Below are positions 31,216 through 44,292 of a stretch of DNA of 64,000 bases, in pieces; the first letter of the stretch is position 1, and each line of letters opens with the position of its first letter. Position numbers and translations under genes: made by a program. The notes below the pieces were generated by a model that saw only the letters and a list, made by a program, of their open reading frames with translations, did no database searches and was not told where the DNA came from. Origin of the DNA: Epiperipatus broadwayi (Eukaryota; Onychophora; Udeonychophora; Euonychophora; Peripatidae); the NCBI GenBank assembly GCA_028023455.1, contig JAQFVV010006715.1:69501-133500 (forward strand). Reading direction: 5' to 3'.

Positions 31216-33059
31216 AGAAACTAGCTCAACAGATGATGATGATCTGAGCCCCCTGGTCTGACCTTAATAATGGATAATAAAATAACTAAGGATATTTATA
31301 AGTCAATTCATATATGTATGTTCGGATTGCCAATACAAACAGTGAGCATTAGTATTAAAATAATTATTGAATAATAAAGAAAGTTAAAAACCAAATGTGT
31401 TAATAAAATGTTTAATAATAATAAATATTTTGTTCAACTTTTATGATTAAGATTATATATATTACCTCTAGTCTTTAAACATAATTTTCAATAAGAATGG
31501 CAGTCATTACTATATGTCAATAACCATCACGCAATATTATAGGAGGGTTATATGTGTCTATGCCCTGACAAGTAAATAAAGAGAGATAAAGTTATTTGGC
31601 TTTGACAGAAATAATTATTCTAATTCTAAAAGAAAGAATGTGAGATTCATTTTCGCATTCGTAAATCAATTCACGAAACGCATGATAAATATTTAGGGCA
31701 TAACTTTAATGTTTACTAAAGAACTTAAATAATGACAAATGAATATGAATTTGTTCAACATTAATAAAATCAATTCATCATGAATTATGAGCATGAGAGT
31801 GGGCTTTACTGGAACTGAGAAGTAAACGGTACTGACATCTTATGAGCTATAAAAATGAATATGAAAGATAATGGCTTGTTGGTGATTTAAGTAGGAAGGT
31901 GGCTTGTGTTTTACAAGTCTTTCTGCCCTATCAAGGAGATGTGGAACAGAGGGAAAGTCAGGCTGGGTTATAGCCATGAACCTTTGCTGTTCCAAATATA
32001 GTATGAGCGAGGGAGGAAGTGCTTTTTTCCTATATAATTAAACTAACAGTAATATCACCAAGGATAAGCCTATGAAGCAGGAGATGGCTCATGTCAGCAA
32101 CATTCAGAAAATGATGGCTTGGTAATCATCGTGTTTAAATAATAAAACCCATTTTATATATGGAATGCTCTATGTGATGACCTGATCAAGTTAAATTAAA
32201 GTCAAATTTGCTTTAACCAAAAAGTACTTAATGCAATTAGAAATTATATTAATTATACCCTAAATATCATGCCCTCCCTGTATATTAATACAAAAATACA
32301 AATTTAAATTAGAATATGTTCATTTTATTCCCTTTATCAATCCTTTCACAAAACATTTTAACATTATGAATATGAATAGATAAATATGTGTAAACTAGAT
32401 AAAGGAAACGGGGGCATAGGTTAGAAACTGAGCTAATAATTTATTATTAGCCATTAATAAAAATAGCAGAACTTGTATAAATCCTCCAACTCAATAATTA
32501 ATAGAACCATCTTAAATTAGTTCCAATGGCAAAAATTACCATAAAACATGATATTATATTGTTTTAACAAGGTAAGTTAAACAAAAGAGATTATTATCGA
32601 GTTGAAGTTTTTTTGGCATATAATTAAAAATAAATGATATTAATAATCATCTAGAAAATATATAGTAAGGTTTGATAAATGAACCACCATCATAAGAAAA
32701 AAAGAAAGTTAACATAATACAAATTTTAAAGACTAAAGATTAAGATAGACAATTACTACATAATTTAAGATAGCATAAATAAATACAAATTACAGTTGAT
32801 AATTTAAAAGGTGTTTTAACTTAAAGTTCAGAACTGGCCAGAAATTTGCAGTTGTTTCAAGAAAGATTTTACTATTTCTTCATGGTTGGTTGCTTAGTTT
32901 ACATGGCAGAGTCCAATTGGGTTGAAATGTAGGCGTGCATTTTCACTTATACGAATAGTATTTGGATTGATTCCTTCAGGTTTTGGCAGCACTATTGGTG
33001 TGGAAAGGTTTAAATTTTGCAGATACATTGAAGATCTCAGGAAACTTCAGGCCCATCAG

Positions 33060-33250
33060 TCAGACTCCTGATGTTAGTCCCTGATGGAGACACTATAAAG
33101 ATTTATAATTTAAGACACACATAGCTTCTATTAGCACTTCTTTCAAAACAAATATGGTTTCTCACTCTCTCCAAACTTTTCCGGGCTATTTATACTGTCC
33201 TCTGGTTTCCCACCTATACCGATCCTTAATGCCTTCAGGCTAAAGCTTCT
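33060..33250 (-). promoter_or_regulatory. Promoter-like block, TATAAATA
   Basis: The minus strand reads GACAGTATAAATAGCCCGG (TATAAATA at 33187-33194) within a GC-richer patch and is followed about 30 bases later by GGAGAGAGTGAGAAACC. This spacing suits a core promoter of a gene or of an LTR remnant. Downstream, 33040-32900 contains a short open frame with LPKPEGINPNTIRISENARL and then a stop. The source is unknown; a solo LTR or 5' end of a decayed retroelement is one reading. Confidence 0.3.
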
Positions 33251-34454
33251 TTCATTATCAAAGTTACAAATTTTGCTAATTGATTTTAAATACATTCCTT
33301 TGATAAGGATTTCAAACTTATTAACTTTGAATTCATTTTCTAATTAGAAAATGAATTTGTAAATCAGAAAAACCATTTTAATTAGGAACCGTCCTTACAT
33401 TTTAAATTATAATATGTTTGCTAATTAATAAAACTTTCCCCATTGTCTTTGAAAAAGGACAATTTGAAAGCTTATCAAAAGAATGTAGCTTTTAATCACT
33501 AAAATTTGAACAAACTATTTGAAAGTAAAATAAAACATTCTGAACCATAGAAGCTTTATAACAAATATATATATATATATATATATATAATTATTTATAT
33601 ACATATGCACAATCCATATAATTATTTATAAATACATATGCACAATCCACGCAGTTATAACATATATGTTTTCATGAATAATTTTATCATGAATTTATTA
33701 ATGATATTGATTAATTTAAATATTAAAGTAGTTGGTTTTAACATATATTTATATAATACTGTTTTTTTTATTGAAACTAGCGTGTATTGAAAGTATTAAG
33801 TCCCATTGCATTCGGAAAATTCACGGTTAGTGCTAGAGTTTGAAGGGGGCTACAGGTGAGATATCATAAAGCTTGTATCGAACTTAGATTCGACCGCTTC
33901 ATTATATATGTATTGACTTTTTTACTTGTTTGGTCAATATTAGATATTAAACTATACTATTATCCTGTTTATGATTTACAACATATTTATTGTTTATTTA
34001 TTTATTTTGTTAAAACAATTTTCAGTTAGATAATCAAACAAACCCAAAATATTTATACATTTATGAATACAAGGCAATGAGTAATGTACAATTATTAAAT
34101 CTTCACATAAAAAATGTTTTCAGAAAATGACATATATTTTGACATATCACAGATAAATAATAAATAATGCATATTGACAATGAAATACAAACTTTTATAT
34201 TTTGGTTTACTACTTAGATTTTCTAACAGACCCACAATCAGTGACCCATTTTTTTAATGATTATGTTCCATCAGATTGATATTATGTGAATGGTAAAATA
34301 TATTATTATTTTTATAGTGTGGCAAAAATCTTTATTGAGAACACAGGCTGGAATTTTTATTATATATTTTGTTTCTTATTTCTTTGTTTATTTATTTTAA
34401 TGTTTAATATTTTCATATTCTCATGGATAAATAATAAATTCATTGTATTGTTTC

Positions 34455-34745
34455 CTGGAGCTTCTGTGTAATAAAAATATAATAGTTAAATACCTGACAT
34501 TTCAGTACAATAAAAAGTAATTTCTCCAGAGTTCTTTTTTTTTTTTAAATCATAAGAATAGTTGTGGTGATATTTAAAATCGTTATTTCCCCCTTATTTT
34601 AACCTAATGTTGAATTCTTTTGGTTGAGAATGAAGAGAAAATGACAAGGGAAAAATAATTTGAAGTCTCTCGACACCCATCCTTACAATTTGATAAAGAA
34701 GTCGCTCTGAGGAAAGAACTTGCAGGGAAGTTTTCCGAAATAATA
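34455..34745. mobile_element. Penelope family A tail, inverted pair
   Basis: The left half (34455-34612) matches the family A 3' tail in minus orientation (ACATTTCAGTACAATAA, then AAATCATA and TTTAAAATCG). The right half (about 34625-34745) carries the same tail in plus orientation (GAATGAAGAGAAA, then TCGCTCTGAGG). The two halves form a diverged foldback. There is no coding part. Confidence 0.65.
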
Positions 34746-34939
34746 CTATGGTTTCATATATATATACATTAAATGTTTTCATGGGTATATGATATAAACC
34801 AAGAAAAGACTGTGTTTAAATATATATATATATCAAAATAGTAATTATTCGAACTAACTAAAGAAAAAATAAAAACATAATAAAAACACAGAATTACTTC
34901 TATAAAACTGCTTATATATATATATATATATTAACTTAC

Positions 34940-35104
34940 TTGTTCCAGTTCTTAATATAAATGTCGGTTCATCAGGTTTTTTTGTTCCCATTTGTGTAAA
35001 GACATTCACACGGTTTAATTTCTTATAAATTTTTTTCAAACAAGGAATACTATTTACTTTATTTATTTTATTTATACATTGGCAGAATGCTTCAGTTCGT
35101 GTTT
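34940..35104 (-). CDS. Candidate internal exon of a host gene
   Basis: On the minus strand a T-rich acceptor (TTTTGTTGTTTTTTATTACAG) is followed by 165 bases open in one frame and closed by GGAACAA|GTAAGTTAA, a near-perfect donor. The product contains AFCQCINKINKVNSIPCLKK, then KLNRVNVFTQMGTKKPDEP and TFILRTGT. The composition is unlike the surrounding AT-rich DNA. The length is a multiple of three and both boundaries split a codon after its first base, so the exon could be skipped without a frameshift. Phase agrees with the candidate exon at 22532-22661. No family is recognised. The flanking introns hold Penelope and LINE debris, as expected in a large intron. Confidence 0.5.
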
Positions 35105-35349
35105 CTGTAATAAAAAACAACAAAATACTACATATACGTTAAAATATATCATTTTCTTGTACTTGTTTAGTTGCATAGTGAGAAAGTAACGATAGAAAAT
35201 TGTACAGAGTTATTTTTTTCTAGGGTTAGAATAGTCTAGAGGCAGATGATAAACCCTTTAGAAGCATAAACTGGAGAATAAGATTTGAAGATTTCAAGCG
35301 AGTTGTTAGTGAAATTGATTAAATGAATTTTACTTGTTAAATAAAAACA

Positions 35350-36450
35350 AATATATAATCGTTGGTTGGGCTAAAAGAGTGGTTTACATTAGTTGGGTTT
35401 CATTTAGTAATTCCCACCACTGATGCGCCACCATCTATGGATAGGCCCCTGCCTATAAAACTGCTGGCTTGGCTGATGAGACTTGTTGCATTTGTTAAGG
35501 AAGTGGGAATTAGAGGTGAATTGCTGTCAGCTAAATTGCAATATTGGGATGTACACCAATTGCTTAACCCTGCCATAGCTGCTTCTCAGGACTTCATCTG
35601 GCTTTCAAATGATCTTTTAAATAGGAAATTGAAATTCTGGATGTTGAAAGGAATATATCTGTAATTTATCATAAAAGTAAACTTGACTGCACTCCCCACC
35701 AGTGAATTTTTAGTCATGAGTAGATGCTTTGCTAAACTAAAATTTGTTTGCCAGATGTGCAATCGAGAAAATGAATCAATGCAGCATCTATTCTTTGGCT
35801 GTATGGTATTAGATAAATACACAGCTATACTCAATGGTTGGATCATGTCCTATGAACAAATGATTTTTAAACTGAATGAATGCCTAAAGACTGGAATCTT
35901 TGGAATAATTAGACTGTCAATCATAATGAACTATATAGTCTGGACAATGAGATACCCTCTCCTATTTGGGAGAAGTAACAGTAATTTATGCAACAAACTT
36001 ATGTGCAAGACTAGGGTTATCAGAAAGAGGGATGACATAATTTCACTAGAAAAATCTATAAACGATACCCAGAAGCTTGTGGTGTTGCAAGAATAGTTTT
36101 TGCTTCAATGATATGATGTTTCCTTGACGATCATCTGAAAGTCACTATACATAAGCCAATAAGGTGGCTCTGGCCATGGATGGGAATGCCCATTTCAGGT
36201 GATTTGTAGCCAAAGAATGCTCTCCCATAATAGTTGGAAGACTGAAGAATGTGTATTGCTTTTCTGTTCATGTATTGTAAAGTAAAGATTCCAAACTTTC
36301 AATTTCAAGAAAAGGAAAAGATTGTTGAAATGGGTGCATGTTGCTCAAACTGTCCAAATGCTCATCATAATTCAAGACCATTTGTTTAATTTTTCACTTT
36401 GTATTTTCTCTACTATCCATTCCTTGTATTCATAGACAATAAAGTTACTT
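35350..36450 (+). mobile_element. LINE 3' end, 5' truncated
   Basis: Plus-strand remnant of a non-LTR retrotransposon. It holds the end of ORF2 (next entry), about 330 bases of 3' UTR and a polyadenylation-type AATAAAG near 36438, followed by A-rich sequence. No reverse transcriptase core remains, as expected from incomplete target-primed reverse transcription. It is unrelated in sequence to the LINE at 59-64 kb. Confidence 0.75.
35362..36096 (+). pseudogene. LINE ORF2 C-terminus with zinc motif
   Basis: Two stretches of 100 and 137 codons lie in the same frame, separated by a single stop at 35662-35664. The second has CQMCNRENESMQHLFFGC (about 35755-35808), the C-x2-C ... H-x4-C zinc motif with glutamate-serine and HLFF that ends many LINE ORF2 proteins. 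The first stretch, ending in a tryptophan-rich block, fits the region between reverse transcriptase and zinc motif. Fewer breaks than in the Penelope copies suggest a younger insertion. The clade is not determined. Confidence 0.78.
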
Positions 36451-36846
36451 TTGAAAAGAAAATCAATATATTAAGTCATTTAAATAATTATTTAATGAAT
36501 GAAAATAAATATTATATTTAACAAATAATATGACTACAAAATGTATTCTGATAATAAGATAAAGCCTATAATTTGATAAGAATTTAAATTGTAACTTATT
36601 ACAAGCTTTAACTATACAATTTAATTAAATATTAGTAGACAATTGTATGAATAACATGAAGCAATTGTTATCCACTAATGTGGCATGCTGTTATGATCTA
36701 TCAAAGTTTTGAACACAAAAAGGACTAGAAAGTTGCAAATGATTTTATATCAAGGAACTAATTAATGTAAAGTGACAAAGGACACTTGATTGTCCATAAT
36801 TCTAAGGAATTAAGATAATAAATTTATTGTTGTCTCATTAACAGAC

Positions 36847-38053
<1,207 letters not shown>

Positions 38054-38055
38054 AA

Positions 38056-38087
<32 letters not shown>

Positions 38088-38090
<3 letters not shown>

Positions 38091-40589
38091 AACCTTCCAG
38101 GTTGGCACTAGAAAGAAATATGGGAAGGTCACATTTGGGATAAAGATAATTAGTTGAGAAAAATGAATTGTGATATAATATAATATTCGGAATTGAATTT
38201 TTCTGGGAAAAATTAGGCCTAAACTGTGATATCATTAATATTTAAAATTGAGTTTTAAAAAAGTAAAATATAAACTGTGATGTGATTTGCTAATTGAAAT
38301 TTGTATTTTAAAAAAAATTAAAATTTTAAATAGATATATTGATGGGTGGAGTTTTGGAACTATATGTTTAGTGGTAGATGTTTGTGTACAATAGAAAATT
38401 TACATATCATCATGGACAGATGCATATGTGTATTATTAATTAGAATTTTTTTTACATGTTATTTATAAATTACTGATTATAGATTGTCTTAAAATCTTAG
38501 GTTTTAAAAATGATAAAGATTATTTGAAATAGTAAATGACATTTTAAAATTAATAATTAATGTTTAATATATTTTTTTTAATTACTATGTATAGTAAATT
38601 CAAACATTATATTGTTTAAAATTTTATAAATAATATTTCTGGCAAGCTTCCAAATTGTCATGGAAACATAGAGAGCGTGAAGAGAGAAAGACAGGGTTTA
38701 CAACTAAAAAGTAAAAAAAAAAAAACTCCAAGGAAGAAGATAAAAAACTTAAAAGATTTAAAAAAAAAAACTCTCTAATAGTATAACAAATATAGAAAGA
38801 AATCGCAAGGATTATAACAATACATTTATGGGAAATTTATATTGTAAAACTGGAGTTACCATGAAGGAATAGACTCAAAAGGGTTATCTGTGTTAAAATC
38901 TCTACCAAAATTCATGATTCAAATCTACTACCTATAAAATTGCCTGGATATCTCTAAGTTAAGTTATTACTATTATAATCTATTTTTAATGTATATTAAA
39001 AATGAATAACATTAAGATGACAACGTTTTGTAAGATAGAGCTATTTCAAATTTTAACTTTAGACGCTAAAATTAAACGCCTATTTTTTTTTAATTTAAGG
39101 AATTTGCTATTAATATTTGATAAAACAAAATTTAAAATGAAAAAATATATATATATCCAATATGATATCAAGAAGATACTTTATATTACATCACTTCACT
39201 ATACCCGCATCTGTAACAGGATAATTTTCAATGCATGCAAATGTAATTATAAAGCTTATCACAAAATTCTAAAAGGAAAAGACTATTATCATTCTTAACA
39301 AAAATATGTTTAACAATGGATAGACATTTTTTTTTATCTTATGATTTATGGTATCATTGAAATTAATATATATATATATATTTTATTATATATATATATT
39401 TCAATGGTATCATTGAAATTAATATATATATATATATTTTAACTTTCAAATTTTTTTTTTAAAAAAAAAAATCATTTTACATATAATAATGAGGTATAGA
39501 TAAATATTTTTTTTTTATAATAGATGTATAAACAATTTTTTTTTGTGTGTGTTTTGTGTACCTTTTAAAAAAATGATGAAGCAATGTAATTTCATATATA
39601 TACATTATGATATGATAATGTGTTTGGTATAATCCGGAGATTATACTATAGGTGATTATATATGTTCGTATGTGTGCATGATGTTACGTATTATTATTAT
39701 TTTTTAATTATATTTATTAAGCTGAATTTCGATAATAAGTGTTATTTAAAATTTTATAATATTTCTAAAAGATTATTAATTTTTATTATCATCAAAGCGT
39801 TATAAATAATTTAATAGGATGCAATTTGGAAATTCATGATATTTACTATATAAACAAATGCACACATTCGAAGATATATAATGCACATATTAAAAAGTAG
39901 TCAATTTTCATTTTATCACAGAAAAATGTAATGGGTGATAAAGGTATCAATAATATTTTTTTAGTTATGATTTATTTTTGATTTTATTTTTTATATAATA
40001 AATATTTTATTGAATCAACAGCTTATAGGAATTCTTTGATTATATACGTTCGATTCTTCATTTCCACACACACACATCTAATTATCATAGTATAGTTATG
40101 GAAGATATGGGTTGTCAAAATAATTCTAGTTTAGTTAAATTTGTTTGGTGGTAATAAATTTCAGTATTATAATACCAATAACACATTTTACTTTGCTTGG
40201 AATAGATAGTGATATGGATAGAAAAGTACCCGGTCCTAATGATTATCTATTCTACATTAAATATGAACTTCTATTAAAAGAACATTTTTATGATTGTGCA
40301 ATAATTTTAGTATTGAACAGAGGCCCTGAATATAATTAAATTAATCTTATAATATTATTGTCTATAGATGTTTGTATTATTCTATTGGCCTCATATATAA
40401 AGACCATACCCTATAACCTCAACTGAGCTATGCCATAGGGTAATTTCAATATAAAATCTTTTAAATAAATTTAAATATAATTTATAATTATAAATTTTAT
40501 TCTATTTTGCATAGAATTGGCACCTGGGCAATCATAAATATAGTAAAGTAGATAAGTGAAGAGGATGGAGGATATAGGAGAGGGTTTCA
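38088..40589 (+). repeat. 5' LTR of the long LTR element
   Basis: About 2.5 kb from TGTAACCTTCCAGG to GGGTTTCA. It differs from the 3' LTR mainly by an extra TA-rich block at about 39366-39440. A 64-codon open frame at 40145-40339 is present in both LTRs but resembles no known protein. The U3-R boundary is suggested by the TATA box listed below. Confidence 0.9.
40394..40469 (+). promoter_or_regulatory. LTR TATA box and poly-A signal
   Basis: TATATAAAG at 40394-40402 is followed about 60 bases later by AATAAA (40464-40469). The pair is repeated in the 3' LTR (46826-46834 and 46896-46901). The order fits the U3 promoter and R-region polyadenylation signal of an LTR. Confidence 0.6.
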
Positions 40590-40990
40590 ATGGTGCCCAA
40601 TGTGGGGCTTGATAATCGTGAGGCTTGGTATATGAGGGTTTCAATGGCTGCCCAACTGGGGCTTCAACATTTATGGGTTAAATGCTTGATATATGATTGG
40701 GTTTCAATGGATGCTCAGTCATGGGGCCTGACAATCATGGGGCATGATATTTATGGATAACTAGTTTCACAATGATTGGTGATCGATTCATTTTGTTCAC
40801 ATGTGTATTTTGTTCTTTGTTGGATATTATATTTTGTACATTCTATTATGAATGACATATAAAGTGGCTTATGGTGGCATGCAATGTGGATGGCCTGATA
40901 TACATGGGTTAAGTGGTGGTCCAATTGTGGAATCTTGATTAATTAAGTCTCATATTCTGTAAAATATTTAACTTTTGTTGGTTTAATTGG
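40582..40990 (+). repeat. Degenerate tandem copies of LTR end plus PBS
   Basis: GGGTTTCAATGG occurs at 40582, 40636 and 40699, each time followed by a PBS-like TGCCCA/TGCTCA and a GGGGC block, then by a TTGATAT or TGATATTTATGG phrase. Weaker copies (TGGTGGCATGCAATGTGG and TGGTGGTCCAATTGTGG) continue to about 40990. The spacing is 54 and 63 bases. Only the first copy adjoins an LTR. Confidence 0.75.
40591..40608 (+). promoter_or_regulatory. Primer-binding site, tRNA-Lys-like
   Basis: TGGTGCCCAATGTGGGGC directly follows the 5' LTR, with one A between. It is two bases away from the TGGCGCCCAACG-type site complementary to the 3' end of tRNA-Lys used by many retroelements. It would prime minus-strand synthesis. 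Confidence 0.8.
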
Positions 40991-41639
40991 TTAAGTGATG
41001 ACTAGCGTGAATGGCTTAATATATACTTGTAGAGTATTTATATTTTTGTTGATATATATTGGTGTATATCTGAGATGAAAAGTAATCTTGTGCTATTAGA
41101 AGTATTTTAATCCTGTTTTAAATATACAGCTATTGTAGAATTGGTTCCAAAATAGAATCAAGTTGGTAGCTTTTCTTATTCAATGATTTCTGATATCAAT
41201 CTGGAAGATCAATAAAAATGTTTGATAAAATGGAATTAGGGGTAAATGGAGCATTCACTAAAGTTTGAAATAAGCAAATTAGAGTTTGAAATAAGCCAAT
41301 ACCTGAAAGATGTGTAATAGATATATGAATGTTAGATGTATAGATTTAAAAAAAAAACATTTTTTTTAGGTGAAATAAATAAATACATCCATGAGACAGC
41401 TTAGTTTTAATTACAAAGCAATAGAAATATCACAACTTGTAGTAAATTAATAAATGTTAAAGTTGATAACATATTTTTTTTAAATATATATCTTTTGCTT
41501 GTCAATCAAATATAGTACTGATGCTAGATAAACATAGAATTATTGGTAACATTAAATTATAAAGTGTTAATATTGTTCATATCTGGAACACTTCTGTTAT
41601 AGAAAGTCCATAATTTTGAAGGTTAGATAGCATACTTGA

Positions 41640-42520
41640 TTGTTGGAGTTTTGTTGGTTGTATTGCAGATTTTTGGTGATGGATGGAGAATTGTTGTTAT
41701 TGTTTTGGGTATATGGTGTATTCATGTCACTGGTGATTGATTGTTCTCATTCACTCCTCCAACCCAAATTAGGATATCATTTGTTAGTTATCATGAAGCA
41801 GTTAACAGTATTCCTGCCATGATTTTGCCTCTAAGACTCCAGAGAGAGCAAGGCATATTTATTTCTAATATATATGTAATATTTGTCTCTAATACTCACA
41901 AAGATGAGCAAGACAATATCTTATCAATAGCCACTAAGACTTGGATGTAAGCAGGGCATTGTGATAGTGTTTATAGTAGAATATTATGGTTTGTGGTAGC
42001 TTAGAGTGGTTAAAGTGAGATAATCATCAGAGTGTTCATGGAGCATTGTATGTTTTAAGAGCAGTGATGGAATTCTTCTATCCATTTCAAAGTTGTGAGC
42101 TTCTAGCAATTCTTTTAAACTGTCGGTATCTGTTGGATCTTTAGAAGATTGGATGAATATATAACTTGAATATATATAGCTCATTCCTAACAGATTATTT
42201 TCTATATTCTTATGCAAAAGTTGGCATTTTTCATATTTAATAAAAAAAATTGTATATCAGTTGTCATAGTAAATGCATGTCATCATTAATTTTATTTTGG
42301 TTATAAATAATTATTTTTTTTTGTTATAAATACTGGTTATAATATTTGAATGCATTCAATACTGGATAAAAATAAATGAACATGTTTAAATTGTTTGGTC
42401 TTTTATCAGTTATTTGAATTGGTGTAGTTTATAATATAGCTATAGTGGATCATATAAAATTTAATTAATAATTTCAGTAATGTTTCGATTTATGTTATAT
42501 AGTTAAAACTTAATATCTTC
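41640..42520. other. LTR element interior, unassigned frames
   Basis: A plus-strand frame (41741-41950) reads FTPPTQIRISFVSYHEAVN and LPLRLQREQGIFISNIYV. A minus-strand frame (41984-42217) reads SLKELLEAHNFEMDRRIP and LLLKHTMLHEHSDDYLTLT. Both look more like protein than chance AT-rich frames, but neither shows a known domain, and the upstream part of the plus frame has a stop. They could be decayed coding remnants or captured host sequence. The rest of the 5' interior shows nothing. Confidence 0.35.
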
Positions 42521-42528
42521 TTGCTTAT

Positions 42529-43677
42529 GTGTGTGGTAGAAAATCGAACATTATATGGGAAAATAAAATTGTAGAAATTTTATGTCATTCAGGTAGTGAG
42601 GGTGAGTTTGAATTGTTGATTTGGTGGAGGTTGGAGCTGGTAACCATTGTTTTCTTAGGTAATATTAATAAAGTTTTAAAATATTATAAAATGGAAGAAT
42701 TTAGTTTATATGATAGTTTGGGTGGGTCTCAAGAGACACCATCTCCAGACATGGCTGCATTGTCCCCTGAAATTGAATCAGGAAATGAAGCTATAGATAT
42801 GTCCTATGGAGAGTCTAGTAAGAAAAGAGATAATATTTGTAAAACCATGGATGATGATATGCCGATGTGGGCCAAATCGTTTTTTGCAAAATTAGAGTCT
42901 AGACGAGTAGAAGATAGATTAAGGTCAGAAGATATGTTTGCAGAACTAAAGTCTGGTCAAGTAAAATTGAAATCAGAATTAAAGTCAGGACAAACAGAAT
43001 TGAAATCAGAATTAAAAGAAATAAAGTTGAGTCAAGATAAGTCAGAGGATAGGTTGGCAGAAATAAAATTGGAAGTTTCAGAAATAAGGTCAGTAATGGT
43101 AGAAATAAATACTAATATAGTTAGGCAGATGCAAGTTATGAAGAAAAAAATACAAAGTCAGGAATCAGATATAGCAATAGAAGTAAAATTGATTAAAAAG
43201 AAATCAGAGGAGAGAATATTTGAAATAAAGTCAGAAATGTCAGAGATAAAATTAGAAGTGAAACTAGAAACAAAGCTAGAAGCAAGATTAGAAATACCCA
43301 AAATGAAGCTAGAAATGCAAAAGAATATTAATGACCAATTTAGGCAGATTAATAAGAATGTTAGTTTAGCTAGTGATAAAGTAAATGTATCCAAAGAGCT
43401 TAGAGAAATAGTTAATCAAGACTCAAAATTAGATCAAAATGGAGATATAGATATGCTTAAAGATTTCAAGAAGAATCTTGATAAACAGAAAGATGTTGGC
43501 AAATTAATGAAGAAAGCAATAATTTCTGTAGACCTGAAGTATTTAGAAACCTTGGAAAATGAGTTGTTTAAGGTTACTGATAAATATGAAAATTATATTC
43601 CAAAATGTGTTCTTGATTATTTAGAACATGAGGTGAAGGTGAATGTTTTTAAAAAAAATATTTCATGGGGATACTAA
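42529..43677 (+). CDS. Gag-like coiled-coil protein, LTR element
   Basis: A 382-codon frame. The likely start is the internal methionine at about 42691 (MEEFSLYDSLGG), because the 54 residues before it are hydrophobic and unlike the rest; that gives about 328 residues. An acidic, serine/proline-rich N-terminus (about 60 residues) precedes DDDMPMWAKSFFAKLE. A long coiled coil follows (about residues 70-220 of the short form), with repeated KSELKSGQ and EIKLEV-type heptads. The C-terminal part is mixed helical. Coiled coils of this sort are common near the N-terminus of invertebrate Gypsy-type Gag proteins, so a particle or RNA-packaging role is inferred. No CCHC knuckle is seen. The frame continues in +1 after an A8 run at its end. 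Confidence 0.6.
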   Translation: MCGRKSNIIWENKIVEILCHSGSEGEFELLIWWRLELVTIVFLGNINKVLKYYKMEEFSLYDSLGGSQETPSPDMAALSPEIESGNEAIDMSYGESSKKRDNICKTMDDDMPMWAKSFFAKLESRRVEDRLRSEDMFAELKSGQVKLKSELKSGQTELKSELKEIKLSQDKSEDRLAEIKLEVSEIRSVMVEINTNIVRQMQVMKKKIQSQESDIAIEVKLIKKKSEERIFEIKSEMSEIKLEVKLETKLEARLEIPKMKLEMQKNINDQFRQINKNVSLASDKVNVSKELREIVNQDSKLDQNGDIDMLKDFKKNLDKQKDVGKLMKKAIISVDLKYLETLENELFKVTDKYENYIPKCVLDYLEHEVKVNVFKKNISWGY

Positions 43678-44292
43678 ATATATAATATGTAGTATGAAAT
43701 ATTTAATAGCAAATGTTAGTCATGCTAGAGAAGTCGGTAAAGTGAAAATAAAATGTAAAATGAAGAAGACAAAGATGTTTGATTTAAATTTCCTTGGAAA
43801 AGTTATTAATCCAGAAAAAGAGTTAGGCAAAGCTAAAGTAGAGCTTAAATGTGAAAGTAAGGAAAAAATAAAGCAGATTTTATAAGAGAGGTAATTAGTC
43901 ACAATAAACATATGAAGAAAATTAAAGTAAAATTCAAAGAGATGAGTATAGAGAAGGTTAAGATGAGTTATCTTAATAGAGATGTAGATTATATAAGAGA
44001 TACTGGGAAAGCAAAAGTTAAATTTAAATTAATAAATGAAAAGATAGTTAATTTAAATTTTAGTAGAAATATTATTGATGAAGAAAAAGAAGTCAGAAAG
44101 GCTAAAGTCAAACTAAAGAAAGTAAACAGAAAGTTGATTAATGTTATGGGTTTAAAGATATCCAGAAATAAAAGAATAGAGCATAGAAAGGTACAAACTA
44201 GAATAAAGAAGATTGAGATAATGTCTCTTAGAGATAAACTTGTTAGAAGAAAGGAAATAAAGAATAATCAAGCAAGGCTTAAAGTTACTTAA
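43643..44292 (+). CDS. Basic repeat ORFs after the Gag-like ORF
   Basis: Two frames follow. The first (43643-43885, 80 codons) overlaps the end of the coiled-coil ORF in the +1 frame at an A8 run. The second (43912-44292, 126 codons) returns to the original frame. Both are rich in lysine and share a unit of roughly 55-60 residues with GKAKVKFK, then VNLNF, then an EKE block and KAKVKLK; three degenerate units are readable. They look like one reading frame broken by two shifts, or like a frameshift fusion. No catalytic motif is present. Function is unknown; nucleic-acid binding is a guess from charge. Confidence 0.5.

Larger units (their letters stand above)
30420..34450. other. AT-rich stretch with weak islands
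   Basis: No gene is recognised. Three GC-richer patches are worth marking: 31033-31215 (possible SINE), 31860-32120 (no open frame, repeat-like) and 32900-33250 (promoter-like, see separate entry). A TA tract lies at 33567-33589 and is followed by a short duplication of ATACATATGCACAATCCA at 33600 and 33633. Confidence 0.5.

Noticed and set aside
40145-40339. 64-codon frame present in both LTRs (also 46577-46771)
   Set aside because: Its conservation follows from LTR identity. It has no known domain and lies in the U3-like part, so it is not listed as a gene.
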